This document shows, piece by piece, positions 11,087 to 22,625 of a DNA stretch of 64,000 nucleotides. Under the pieces are notes generated by a model. That model did no database searches. It was not told the DNA's origin and saw only the letters and a list, made by a program, of their open reading frames with translations. Source of the stretch: Didymella arachidicola (Eukaryota; Ascomycota; Dothideomycetes; Pleosporales; Didymellaceae). The stretch spans positions 868,001-932,000 of the forward strand of contig CM050001.1 of assembly GCA_016630955.3 (NCBI GenBank), read 5' to 3'. Both the position numbers and the translations under genes were made by a program. Numbering within the stretch: the first letter of the stretch is position 1; each line of letters opens with the position of its first letter.

Positions 11087-12061
11087 ATGACAGACCAACC
11101 CATAATCACTTTCGACTATGGTAAGCCTCCCATTACAGATTCTCTATACATCCTGACCCAAGCAGATTTCTCGCCCTACAACCAAAAAATCCGCTTCGTC
11201 CTCGCCGGTAGCAACATCAGTTTCCAGCGTTCTGACCAGCCGATCGTACTCCCACGTCCCATCCTCGAGAAGCTCGACATAACCTACCGCCGCATCCCTG
11301 TCCTCGCGATCGGCAAAGATGTTTACGCAGACTCATCTCTCATCATCGACGAGATCCAATCGCGTTTCAACACTCTTCCCACCACAACCGCCGAACAAAG
11401 CCTACGAACAATTCGGCATCGAGACCTTCGCCTCGGCTTTGAAAATCGTCCTTGTCACCGCTCTGACGCCCGAGTTTATAAAGGACCGCGAGACTATCTT
11501 TCCCTCATTGAAAGACCCAGGCTATGTGTCTCTTCGCCCCAGCGGGCTGGCTGAATGCGCCAAAAGTTCAACATTATCGAGAATGAGTTCTTGAGCAAGA
11601 GCTCCTTCGTCGCGGGCGACAGATTTGGGCTTGCAGACATCCATGTCGGTTGGGCAGTCAGCTGGTCGCTCGAGAAACTCGGGCTCGGCCAAGAACCCGG
11701 ATTCTCGCACCAAGACCACCCTAGGATCCATCAGTGGCTTTCTTCGTGGCCGAAGCCGAACTTCAAAGACATAGGGGAGGAGGATGTCAAGGAGTTGCTT
11801 CTGGACTCTGGTTATAGCGCTAAAGATATTGGCGTTGATGAGAAAGATTATCTGGGTATCAAGCAAGGCACAGAGGTCACAGTTGAGAACTCAGATACAA
11901 AGCCGGGCGCGCATCCGCAGAAGGGAAAGTTGGTGGGCTTGAATCAGAGGGAGACGATCGTGGAATTGAAGAATGGCTTGAGGCTGCACTTTCCACGAAT
12001 AGGGTATGTGGTGAAAGAGGCCAAGGTTGCAGGGTTGGTAAGCAGGTTCGGTCTTGGTTGA
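11087..12061 (+). pseudogene. Glutathione S-transferase-like protein with two compensating frameshifts
   Basis: Exon 1 (11087-11120) and a 45-nt intron (11121-11165, GTAAGC, CTGACC, AGCAG) join to DFSPYNQKIRFVLAGSNI, an N-terminal thioredoxin-fold GST segment with PVLAIGKDVYADSSLIIDE. At about 11393 an extra A turns the expected GAC AAA GCC into GAACAAAGCC. The true frame then continues as NKAYEQFGIETFASALKIV to GYVSLRPSGLAE. At about 11553 one base is missing (GAATGCGCC for an expected GAGATGCGCC), which restores the first frame for RQKFNIIENEFLSKSSFVAG, the GST C-terminal helices and a basic beta-rich tail to 12061. As written the protein stops at 11554 after 140 residues. The shifts may be real mutations or sequencing errors. 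The intact form would be about 309 residues. Confidence 0.75.
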
Positions 12062-12448
12062 AATGAGTGAGGCATGTGGAGGGAGAACACTTCCAGGCAG
12101 ACGTATTCGCGCAATCACTTGAAACGTCTGTAGAAGAGACTATGCAGTGGTTCTCGAGTGGCCTACGAGAGATGACGTCAGACATCGACTCTTGTGTAAG
12201 CTACTTTTTCTTCCACCGAGATTCGCCTCGTCCCTGTATTCGTCATAGCCAATGTCTTACAAGCAGCAACGGGGGAACGCTCCATGCAGATTGAGAGCAA
12301 TGCCAGGCTAGGATAGTATTGCAGCGAGGAAGGAAGAAGGACACGCTCCTGACTCCTGACGTCTAAAGGTACACGGACGACAGACAAACAACGCGTTCTT
12401 GCGCAACGCGCGACCGCGCCCTCTGGATACTCAATCACGCACAAAGCA

Positions 12449-13051
12449 ATGTTCCGAAACCTCGCCCGCTGCACCCTTCAGTCTCCAGTTTCGGACAAGG
12501 TCTTAGGACCCGGCATCATCTTCAAGGAGTCTTTCCATTATTGTGCGCCCACTGACGAGAAACCTTGTCATCAGGCAAATTCGCGTTGTTGATGCAAATC
12601 TCTGCAAGACGAAACCTCGAGGAGAGTGCAAAAGTTGAGAGCGCTGTGAACAGAAGAAGCGTATCCGGATTACGACCAGTTTGACCACAAGCAGGTGAGG
12701 CTGATGGAGGGTTAGTATGCGAAAGGCCCTCCACCGCTGTCCGAGTACAATTTCAGTTCCGGTAAATACAGAGCGAAACGGCTTCAAGATGTGTCGGATG
12801 TTTACTTCACAAAGTATCTAATCCCTTGGCGAGACGCGATACATTTTGCCGGGAATGTCATCGATCATATGGTTGTTGCGGCGCTGGATGTGCACTTGAA
12901 GAAGATCCAGATCTCAACGATCAAGCTGGCCCCAGAAGGTCACCAGTGCACGAGGGTGATATCGCGGCAAAGCCTAAGCGGAACAATTTTGGTGGTGCCT
13001 GGGAAGGGAATTCAGGGAAATAAGCCAAGCCATGCAGCATTAGACTCCTGA
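12449..13051 (+). pseudogene. Possible remnant of a short mitochondrial-type protein
   Basis: ATG 12449 opens FRNLARCTLQSPVSDKVLG, resembling a mitochondrial presequence. Further on one frame reads EEAYPDYDQFDHKQ, then after a possible tiny intron YAKGPPPLSEYNFSSGKYRA, and ends at TGA 13051. The pieces do not join into one frame with credible introns, and I do not recognise a family. The rest of 12062-13156 shows nothing I can support. Confidence 0.25.
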
Positions 13052-13156
13052 ACACCTTGCTCCAAGTACAGGTCTGGCCTTTTGATCACGTCTGAGTCCA
13101 TTGCTTATAACCCTACAGGCGATCCACAACCAGTTCGCGACTATTTTGATGGCCAC

Positions 13157-14122
13157 TCAAACCAAGTGCTTGGTGATGAAGGTCACAATCTGTTTCCGAG
13201 CTTCACCGCCCTCCCAATGTGGCAGTATGGGATATACATGGATCATATCTGGATGCTCGACGTATGTGAGCCCTGTCACCTCAACGCCTCCTTCGATTGG
13301 ATCATCCACACTCTTGCCCTGAAACCTCGCACTCAAGCGCCTGGCGTCTGCACACAAGAGGTCTGCAGTACCGGCAAACAAGAGAATGGGCGGCAGACCG
13401 GTTATACTTCCATAAAGAGGGCTGACGCGAGGATCCTCGATTGGCAAATCGCCAGCCCACCTCTTCCCCGCCACTCGTAACCCATCGATGCCCAGCCACG
13501 GATCACTCGCCTCAAGTCGCAGGTTCTCGGGATGGCTGAAAGCGCAATCCAGAACCGGTGAGATGAGTACAACTGATCGGAGCTTCTGTACGATCTCAGG
13601 AGCATCTTTCTGCATCTGCTGGACCGTTGCTAGCGTAATGGCGCCTCCTGCCGAGTCTCCCGCGACACACACGACTTCATGCTTGCAGCTGCGACACATG
13701 TCAATGACACCTTGGACGACTTGTTCGGCTGTCGCGGTCGGTCGAGGAACCAGTGGGTAGATGGGTACAAGCACATCCAGACCGGTCTCGTGCGCAAGCT
13801 GCGCGATGAGACTCCAGTGGGTTGGGTCAATTTCGCGGAAGAATGCGCCACCATGAATGTACACGATTGCTTGACGCCCGTCTAGCTGCCTCAACATCGA
13901 TTGAGTGGCATCGGATGATACGCAGTATAAGGGCCAGGTGTTGAAATCAACACGCTTGACGACGATATCCGATCTGAAGGTTTTTGGAGGCGCATAGCTC
14001 TGAGGATAAAGGTATAGATCTTCGATGCTAGCTCCGATGGCTCGAGCATCAGCTATCGTTGCTTTTGAACGCCGGATGGTCGAGACGTAGAAGCGGACTG
14101 CCGCTGCGGACCAAGATGTCAT
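13157..14122 (-). CDS. Alpha/beta hydrolase of the HSL / Abhydrolase_3 type
   Basis: A single exon encodes 321 residues. The oxyanion-hole motif reads IVYIHGGAFF, the nucleophile elbow GDSAGGA, followed by ISPVLDCAFSHPE and a D-x-L segment (AGTADLLCADARRLS); the final catalytic His is in MIHVYPILPHW. This order (HGGG, GDSAG, Asp, His) is that of hormone-sensitive-lipase-like esterases, which hydrolyse short acyl esters. I chose the ATG at 14122 (MTSWSAAAVRFYVSTIRRSK). The frame is open to 14413, but the extra residues are Arg/Ser-rich with no family character. Substrate unknown. Confidence 0.85.
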   Translation of the reverse strand: MTSWSAAAVRFYVSTIRRSKATIADARAIGASIEDLYLYPQSYAPPKTFRSDIVVKRVDFNTWPLYCVSSDATQSMLRQLDGRQAIVYIHGGAFFREIDPTHWSLIAQLAHETGLDVLVPIYPLVPRPTATAEQVVQGVIDMCRSCKHEVVCVAGDSAGGAITLATVQQMQKDAPEIVQKLRSVVLISPVLDCAFSHPENLRLEASDPWLGIDGLRVAGKRWAGDLPIEDPRVSPLYGSITGLPPILLFAGTADLLCADARRLSARFQGKSVDDPIEGGVEVTGLTYVEHPDMIHVYPILPHWEGGEARKQIVTFITKHLV

Positions 14123-16653
14123 GTTGCTAGTCAACGCGGAGTGGTAGGTCGATGATGGAAATTTAGGAATGAGAAGAATCCAATTTCCAGCGAAACAGGG
14201 AGCAGGTTCGACCCCGCTGGAATGAACTGATTGTATATCGGACAACCACGAGATTGGACACGCCCTGAATACACACGTGCCTCGGCTCACTCCAGCGCCT
14301 TCCCCAGCTCCGATTTGTGCAATGGGTCGGCCGAGTCTAGCGGCACATCGCCGTCCGTTCCGCCAGCTACTCAATAGCCTCGACTTCGACACGCCGGATC
14401 TTGTCGTCGACATTTGTAAGCAAGATCCGGATCGACAGAGTCTGTGGTAGTGCTTTGTGCTCTTTGGTGTTGCCCTGAGGCTCGTTCATGCCGCGACGCG
14501 AAAGAGAAGCGCTTGTCGACAGCAATGCAGGTTGGCATTCCTAGCACTTCGTCAGATGCAAGCGCAATTACAGATCGCGCATTGCAACCACATCTGTTCT
14601 AGACTCCTGGTATATGAGTATGATGGCTGTTTTTTCTACGCCTGAGACTCGGGACCGAAAACTGTATCTTTCGCAATAGGATGCTGAAGGTCCAGAACCA
14701 GACAAATATACACCTTCAGACAAGGAGCGCAGGTGCCTTTTGTAGCTTCTTATTCAAATAACATGACGCTCGAGCTCCATATGGTGCCTAGATGTTTGCA
14801 TAGCAGATTATGATCGACCAGCTACCTTGGGTAGAAGGCTATGAGCCTGGGATCCCTGATCTCAGAGATATTCGCGTTTAGTCCAGACGGTGCATTCTGC
14901 TTGCATGTTCTGAACATTACATACCAATGGTTTGCAAGACGGGACTGACGGTGACTGGAACGTGTAAAAATGAGGAGACTGGTGTCTTGTTTGGGCCATT
15001 ATTGCAGAATACGAACCTGGCATAATTGTTAGCTGCAGAAAACAAATTATGCGTACGGTCCAGCGTCTGTTGGTATTACCAGATTGTTTGCAATCTTGTA
15101 GTTCGCATCTCGTACACCTTGACGCTCACTGACTCAACGCTGCCACGACTATGCGCATTGGGAGACGCCTTGGTGCATCCAAAAGCGAGTAGGATGGGCA
15201 GAATGGGATGATGTAGGTGCCTGCCTACTATGCTGCGAAGCGATCTCGTCTGGCAATCATAGCGTTGGCTTCAACTTCGAGGGTATCTTACATGAATCCA
15301 ATCTGCAACACACTTGAGGTCCCTGGATGGAGACATGATAGAACCACATTATGATCGCCTTACACGTACAGTAGCACGAGGGGACACATTGTGACCACGT
15401 CGTGAATGTTAGTACCGGCCGAAGAATGATGCGGAGAGTGCGCTTAAATATCAGGATAAGTGGCACCGCTTTCAACGCATGCGCAACGAGGTCATTCATT
15501 GTGACCGGTAGGAGCGAAAAGAGAAAATATATGAGATGATAGTGGCGGCGCGTTAGAAAATTAGGGGCTGCTTGCAGATGTGCCTCTCGATGTCTTCAGA
15601 GCCACCTTTTCCTTCTAGATGTTGCTTTGTTCGGATGACTGACGAATTTTAGGAAGCATTTGCGACCGACTATGAATCTGCGGAATTCCAAGCGTATAGA
15701 TTGGCAGCCTTCGCTTCGGTACAAGCTTGTAAGTAATGGCTCCTTGCAGATGGGAGTTATCTTTCTCTGAGCTATGCTGAGCATTCAAATATCAGCTGTA
15801 CCGCACGTTTCCGGAAGCCGTTGCTGCGTCGGATCCATGGACTCAACGAGATCTGTAATCCAGCCATGGGAAATCCCTTGCGACGGTGGTGTAAGCTCCT
15901 CGAGTGGACCAGATTCTTTCATCTCGACGGCTTTCGTGCTTTGCCGTTAAACGAAGGTTTACGTGGAGGATTACATTCCGTATTGGAATATTTGGTAAGA
16001 GTCGATCAAGAGAAAGGGCTGTGAGCTTGCAGTTAGTATTTGCAAATTTATGCAGAAAACTTTTGTTCAATCAGCAGTATAGCTCCATTCTTGCCCAAAG
16101 ATATCCATGGCTCCACACTGAGACTATGAAACCCAAACTTCTACATTCTTTGGGCTCCAAGGGGGGTAGCAGCGACTCCGTCGCTTTGACCTCTTAGGTC
16201 TCAAGCTGATTTCATGGATCAGTGGTCCGATGACTTCAAGTCTCGGTAGTCGAACGAAAGTGTGGAATCAAGCAGGCCAGCGTCAATCTAGGTACAAGGC
16301 TTCCTAATATAGGAGTTGGCCGAGCACCCGCGAAATTGACGTCGATTTGTTTAGGAGCTATGCTGTGCTTTTGGTCATCTCGACCTCGGAAAACATAGAT
16401 GTCGATGCAATACTACTTGTTCCGAAGCTTGCTTCCAGTCCAAGCTTCAGGCTGTCGACATCGATGTTCCGCTGAGATGGGAGCATATTCGCCGCCAAGG
16501 CCAGAAATCACGTCGAATCACGTCATTGCATGATTTCGCGCCCCACCAAAACCTGCCCTGACGCGACTGCCCGAACACTCGCCGATGACCCTCGAATGTT
16601 TGCAAACGAGAGCAGATTAACACGCAGCGACGAGCCGAACGCTATCACAGCCA
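14123..16653. other. 2.5-kb gene-free region
   Basis: No open frame has recognisable motifs or a workable exon chain, and I found no terminal repeats or tRNA. Many scattered stops on both strands suggest old non-coding or mutated sequence. The last few hundred bases would contain the promoter of the Zn2Cys6 regulator. Confidence 0.45.
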
Positions 16654-19266
16654 ATGACGAGCAATCCTGAGTTACTAGAACCGGGCCTGGCTGGTCTGAA
16701 GAAGCAGCGTAGACGTCCTGTGAACGGTAATACCAGGTGCGGCTCTTTTGTGGTGAGACCCGGCTGACCGGAGCAGCTTGTGCAACCTGCCGAGCGAGAA
16801 AGGTACGTTGCATGTCCTCCTAACGTCCACCATGCATCATCAGAACCTTTGCACATTAGGCATACTAGCTGCAAAGTGCGTAGATGGCTTACGACGATCT
16901 CTTGTCTGAATTGCATAGAACAGTTGTTGACCGACCATAGGTCAAATGCGATGAACGACCAGACGGCTGCCTGAACTGTGAAAGGCTGCAGCTCAACTGC
17001 GTTCAAAATGGCGGCCGTACTGCTGGAGTCAAGAGATCAAGTGTAGGGCATGAGCAACTTGGCATCAAACGAAAACGCACTTTCCGCTCGTGTGTGGCCT
17101 GCCGAGATTCAAAGGTCAAATGCTCGGGTGAGCGACCAACATGTACACGCTGTGCACAGCGAATGACTGCCTGTGTGTATGATGCGGAGGCAAATGAGCC
17201 TGCCTGGGTACATAGTATCGCGTCTACCACTGCCAGTGCCGTCACAAGCCCAGAGACAAGCTTAGCGACACAAACCCAGCAAATCCCACGCGATGCGGCG
17301 TTCTCTTCGGCAACAACAGATCTGGCGAACGTCAACTGCCCAGCTGGACTGAATTGGTAAGTCAAGTCTGTCGTTGCGGCAACATTGCTAACAAGTCACA
17401 GGCTCTTTGCGCAAGAGCTACCACCTAGAGCTCGCCTGCACACCCTTCTTGAAGCCTACTTCAACAATGTCCAGCCAATCCGTGTCTTTGCATTTGAGCA
17501 CAAGCCAACATTCATGCGTATGCTTGATGAAGGGCAACTCACTGATCCATCAGGTCAGGCTCTATTGCACATTATGTGTGCTCTCGGTGCACGGTTCTAC
17601 GCTCTAGAGTACAGCGAGTCATTCGCGCCTTTATCAAAAGAGCTTATACAGAACGCTGGGACGCAGTGGGCGAAGATTGCAGAAGAGATGTTCTTTGCCG
17701 ACTACAGTACCATTTCTACCACAAAGTTGAAAGTACTGATCCTACTTCACGACCAAGAAGCCCGGACCGGAAACTACGCCGGCTCTTTCCTACTTACCGG
17801 CCTGGTCATACGCATGGCACATGCTCTACAACTAAATAACGAAGCTTCTACAGATATCATGTGTAAGAAGGATGGCCCGAATGAAGCTTCCATACGAGAG
17901 TGTCAGAGACGACTCATGTGGGCTTGCTACATGCTCGATGTATGGGCAGGTAGTGGTGTCGACCATCTGACTATATTGAACGAGAAGGACATAAAAATCC
18001 AGCTCCCTTGTAACGAGCGCCAGTTCCTGCTCCAGATTCCAGTCGTTACTGAGAGACTGGAGGAGGGCACTACTCTGGATTTCATACCAAAGGCTGACTT
18101 GCCAGAGAAGCCCCGAGATAATCTCGGCATGGCCGCATACTATGTGCGCATTGTTAGCATATGGCGACGGGTGCTTAGGTATGCTCCAAACTCAAGCTAT
18201 TGATCTGCGCTGACAACTAAGGTTCTCGAAACACATGAACGAAGAGCGACCGCCCTGGGAGCCAGGCTCAGAATTCTCACAGCTGATAGAAGAAGTCCAG
18301 TCTTGGAAAGCCAGTCTGCCGTCATGGCTTGACTTTTCTGCCGACAACATCTACATTAGACGAGAGTCCCATCAACTGGGAGCTTTGTTCCTCAATCACT
18401 GCATGTATCACCACGTGCTGTGCGACATTCATAGAATTGCATTGCCCGATCTCTATCGAAACCAGCAACCCTATGACTTTCCTCCAGAACAGCACGCCTT
18501 CATGTCAAGGCTGCAGAACATCTGCTTTGAGCACGCCCAGCTCATGTCTGTGCTGGTGGCAACCATCCTCCAGCACGGCATCAAGCATTTCGCCGATCCC
18601 ATCCTGCCGTCATTCGTGTACAACAGCAACCGCATCATGCTGTATCACATCGCCCGCATCCTAGATCTGGCTAAGCCAGACTCGCGAACGGTGATCTCAC
18701 GAACGATAGAACTGGTGCAGCAGAACAACAAGGCTCTGCGAGAGATGTCCTTGATGTACCCACTCGCAGAGCCTCTGTACATCACGACGGAGCGTTGGCT
18801 GGAGACGGTGCGCTCCGGTCTTGCGCGAGGCCAAGCAAGCACATACATAGCACCGCAGGATCCATCCGAGGTGCGGACAGAAGTGCAACAAGCTATCGAA
18901 GCCTCCAGTCCGAACCTGAATGATATTCAATCGGCTCAGCGCAACGCCCAGGTCGCTCTGCTAGCACCTGGCCCTAACGGCGCTGGTCAATCACCTTCGA
19001 CAGTGAGCGACTACTTCCCGACACCATCTACAGACCCCATGGCGTCCAGTCTTGCGACACTAGCTGATGTTGCAACGCAACCGAGACAATTTGGCCCAGT
19101 TCTATCGAGCGATATGTCTTCCACCGGCTTTGACCAGCCGGTCATCAATCTGGACGATCTTCAGAATTTTTTCGAGTGGGAGACGAGCAATGCCGAGTAT
19201 GCGCAGCTCACTGGGTTTGAAGGGTTCGGTCCGTTGGGCTGGGCGAACAACTTCTCCACCATGTAA
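16654..19266 (+). CDS. Transcription factor with two tandem Zn2Cys6 clusters
   Basis: Five exons (16654-16726, 16774-16802, 16941-17356, 17402-18178, 18222-19266) give 779 residues, all junctions in phase with GTAATA, GTACGT, GTAAGT and GTATGC donors. Two canonical CX2CX6CX6CX2CX6C clusters follow each other: C27-C54 (CATCRARKVKC..., split by intron 2 after RARK) and C85-C112 (CVACRDSKVKC...). A basic linker (GIKRKRTFRS) separates them. Residues about 170-450 resemble the fungal-specific regulatory domain (RIMHALQLNNEA-like stretch, MWACYMLDVWAG). The tail is Ser/Thr/Pro-rich with an acidic end (NLDDLQNFFEWE). It likely acts in the nucleus as a DNA-binding regulator; target genes are unknown. 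The first cluster is only visible once the first two introns are removed. Confidence 0.88.
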
Positions 19267-19537
19267 GGTTAGGGTCGTCCACCTTGCCCCTTTGAAAAGC
19301 CGTGTACCCTAGCAAGTGAGCACTCACCAATGGTGCAAGATGTGATGCTTCAACGTTGGTGGGAGAGCATTGTCCCATGGAACTGACGGGCGTTTTCTGG
19401 GTCGTTACCACAGGGACCCTTGGTTGTCCGCACAACGAGCCGACAAGACCAGGACGACTCAAGGACGTAGGGTCTCGCTCAAAGCATCCCACTCTACATT
19501 CCATTTCACTCACATCTTCCTCATATACCGTCCCGCG

Positions 19538-20380
19538 ATGGCGGAAATCTCCTTTACCTTTGGGGCCGATTCCGAGGTCGATTCCGACGAGTACCCCGAG
19601 CTCCTCGTGCGAATATCGCCCACATTCTTGATCGCCTGCATGGTGGATTGCATGATTTACGCCGCCTACCGTGTGTTATCACACGACCGGTTCTGGTCCC
19701 TTGCTCACGAGGATCTCAACGACTACGACCACGACTACAACTACGTAAAAACGTTTCAAGACGACAATATCTGCTGCATCTGTCAGGATGGATTCAGCCA
19801 CTCCAACGACTCCAACGAGCTCTGCACCCCCATCCTCCTCCGGCCCTGCGCTCACATCGTCGGCGACAAGTGCTTCCGACACTGGATCGCGAGCTACAAC
19901 GACACTCGGCACGCTGGCGGCATGCGATGCCCCTACTGTTCACAGCCGGTATCTCGGAAGCCGCAGCCACTGCACCGTCAGGTCGTGAGGATGGTCACGA
20001 CATCGATAGCCGCTGTAAGATCAATCAACTTTGCGCTGCTGCGCTTTAGCGGTGAAGAACGCCGCCCCACAGAGGAACACCGTGCTAGAACGCAACAGCG
20101 AGGGCGGCTCTATGCTCGATTTGGAATGCATTGTGTGAAAGCAGGTCTGTGGTTGTTTGATGCATTGACAGCGCTGTTGGTTCTCGCAGATGCCCTGCGT
20201 GTCGTTGGCAGGACGACTTGCTTGTCTGATATGCTTGCTCAACTGGCCGAGCTGTTTTACGACCAACCTGTCGAATGCATTCAGCAGCTTATACTAGTAC
20301 CACTCTTGTACGTACTGATCAGGACCTTCGCTTACGAGCATATGCAAGTGCGGCAGCGTCTTGTACGTCGACGGGTCTAG
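19538..20380 (+). CDS. Membrane-associated RING-finger protein
   Basis: A single exon encodes 280 residues. A RING-type zinc motif lies at about residues 79-134: CCICQDGF, then RPCAHIVGDKCFRHW (C-x-H-x4-C), then RCPYC. A hydrophobic stretch at 25-45 and two near 205-265 suggest membrane anchoring. RING proteins of this kind are usually E3 ubiquitin ligases, so attachment of ubiquitin to membrane-linked substrates is a fair inference. The frame is open upstream to 19370. I chose ATG 19538 because the upstream part has no coding character. Confidence 0.75.
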   Translation: MAEISFTFGADSEVDSDEYPELLVRISPTFLIACMVDCMIYAAYRVLSHDRFWSLAHEDLNDYDHDYNYVKTFQDDNICCICQDGFSHSNDSNELCTPILLRPCAHIVGDKCFRHWIASYNDTRHAGGMRCPYCSQPVSRKPQPLHRQVVRMVTTSIAAVRSINFALLRFSGEERRPTEEHRARTQQRGRLYARFGMHCVKAGLWLFDALTALLVLADALRVVGRTTCLSDMLAQLAELFYDQPVECIQQLILVPLLYVLIRTFAYEHMQVRQRLVRRRV

Positions 20381-21221
20381 CAACGGGCGCCAATACCAGA
20401 CTCGCATTATCAGATTCTTTGGTAAAGTTGTCGCGGGGCACTATTCAGGGATGAGTTGAAAATACAATCTCGGCAAGGTGAGCCGCGTCCTGCTTTCCTC
20501 GTGACATGTGAGGAAGTGGTCTTCTGCACTCGACCGTGTATCAAATCCTTGTTTGGAATATTAAATGTTGGAAGAATCGCCTAGTCTAGAAGAGCGAGGA
20601 GAAGAGGGAAGGGCGAGGGATACACAGGCTGGGGTGTGTAGGTTGAGGGTGAGGGTGAGATATCCGCTATTACGCGGCGGAGCTGGGGATTGATATGTCG
20701 AGGATGATGGGGAGGATCCAAGGTTTCAGTTTGATCGGGGGTGTTTTTGGAAGGTGGTTCACATAGGAGATATTGGGCTGGATGAGGGGAGGGGAGGGGG
20801 AGGTTGAAGTGCGGCTTTGGTTTGTTGGGTACTGCTTGGATGGTGGGTTTGGGGGTTTGGGGGAGATGGAGGGGGAGGTGGAAAGCAGTGTGTGGGATTG
20901 ACGGAGATGCATATGCTGAAGGATTATGTGAATGGTCGAGAGCTAGTTTAGACTTTCCGCTGATCTGGTCGCGTCGCAGATGAATTCAAGAGGCCTTTGT
21001 TTCTCGCTTCACTACAGGTAACAACTAGAGCAGCGCTTGACAGCGGTACACAGACACACCCGCTTCCCCGTCCGTGCACCTCCACAAAACCGGCAGGCGC
21101 CTCGGCTCACCTCGCTCCAAGCTTGAGCCGCGCATTGCCGCGCTCCAACGCCCAGCATGTAAGTAACAACACATTCTTGCCTCTGCGGCAGGAATTCCTC
21201 CTTCCCACACAAACCCTCACA
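20381..21221. other. Promoter and leader region of the isovaleryl-CoA dehydrogenase gene
   Basis: No supported gene. 20600-20900 is G-rich low-complexity sequence. CATGTAAGT at about 21158-21166 offers a donor-like site upstream of the ATG at 21222, so a 5' UTR intron is possible. Confidence 0.4.
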
Positions 21222-22547
21222 ATGGCAGCCCTAACCCCCCGCCTACTCACCCGCACCCTCCGCCACACCCGCCTCTCCCCCCTCTCGACCCTCCGCCACG
21301 CCTCCACAAAGCACCCCCCGGGCTTCACACCCCCCTCGCAATCCGACCTCGACGAGCTGCGCGCCAGCGTGCAGGAGTTTGCACGGCGCGAGATCAGCGA
21401 AGAGATTGCTGCGAAGACGGACCGCGAGAATGCGTTTCCCAACGACATGTGGCGCAAGTTTGGCGAGGCAGGCTTCCTTGGCATCACGGCGAGCGAGGAG
21501 TACGGAGGCCTGGGCATGGGGTACCAAGCGCACTGCGTCGTGATGGAGGAGCTGAGCCGGGCGAGCGGGAGCATTGGGCTGAGCTACGCGGCGCACAGCC
21601 AGTTGTGCGTTAACCAGCTGGTGCTTAATGGGAGTCCGGCGCAGAAGGAGAAGTATCTCCCCGGGTTGATCAGCGGGGAGCGGGTGGGGGCGTTGGCGAT
21701 GAGCGAGCATAGTGCGGGCAGCGATGTTGTGGGGATGAGGATGGTGGCGCGGGAGGTGGACGGGGGGTTCGTGCTGGATGGGACCAAGATGTGGATTACG
21801 AATGTACGTGCTCGTCGTGTGGATGAGTGTGGGTGAGTGTGTGTTGATGAGACATAGGGCCCCGACGCACACACCATCATCGTCTACGCAAAGACAGAAC
21901 CCAGCGCCGCGTCCAAAGGCATAACAGCCTTCATAGTCGACACAAGCACCCCCGGCTTCAGCGTCGCGTCCAAGCTCGACAAACTCGGCATGCGCGGCTC
22001 CAACACGGGTGAGCTCGTCTTCTCCAACGTCTTCGTCCCCGCCGAAAACACCCTCGGCCCGCTGAACCGCGGCGTGCGCGTGCTAATGGAGGGTCTGGAC
22101 CTCGAGCGCCTCGTCCTCTCCGCCGGCCCCTTGGGACTCATGCGCGCCGCGCTCGACACGGCACTCCCCTACACCCACACCCGCCGCCAGTTCAACGCCC
22201 CGATCGCGCATAACCAGCTCGTGCAGGGCAAACTCGCCGACATGTACACCAAGTACCGCGCCAGCGCTGCGTTTACGTATAGTGTTGCGCGCGCCGTGGA
22301 CGAGTCGCATGCGGATCCGGTGATTGACACCAAGGACTGCGCCGGGGCGATTCTGTATGCGGCGGAGCGCGCGAGCGAGGTGGCGGCGGATGCGGTGCAG
22401 TTGCTGGGCGGCATGGGGTATATGAGTGAGGTTCCTGTTGGGAGGATTTTGAGAGATGCGAAGCTGTATGAGATAGGCGCGGGGACGAGCGAGGTGAGGC
22501 GGATGGTTATTGGGAGGGCGTTTAATAGGGAGTACAAGGCGGAGTAG
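21222..22547 (+). CDS. ivdA: Isovaleryl-CoA dehydrogenase, mitochondrial
   Basis: Two exons (21222-21803, 21858-22547; 54-nt intron, donor GTACGT, acceptor ACATAG) give 423 residues. It oxidises isovaleryl-CoA to 3-methylcrotonyl-CoA in leucine breakdown in the mitochondrial matrix, using FAD and passing electrons to ETF. The N-terminus is Arg/Thr/Leu-rich (MAALTPRLLTRTLRHTRLS), a mitochondrial presequence. Acyl-CoA dehydrogenase features in order are ITASEEYGGLGMGY, ALAMSEHSAGSDV, KMWITN, KLGMRGSNTGELVF, GLDLERLVLSAGPLG with the Glu used as base in isovaleryl-CoA dehydrogenases, and QLLGGMGYMSEVPVGRILRD near the C-terminus. The frame upstream of 21222 is open but lacks family sequence. Confidence 0.9.
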
Positions 22548-22625
22548 ACCTTCCTTGGATTACAAACATACCACACACTCTCTCTTTCTCTCTCTCCGTC
22601 TCCGTGTTTATCCAAGTCTTGGCCC

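Noticed and set aside
13157..14413. Longer 418-residue version of the hydrolase.
   Set aside because: The extra 97 residues are basic and low complexity. The family sequence begins at the internal Met at 14122.
14123..16653. Possible hidden transposon or Starship cargo in the gene-free stretch.
   Set aside because: No terminal repeats, target duplications, tyrosine recombinase or reverse transcriptase motifs could be found by eye.
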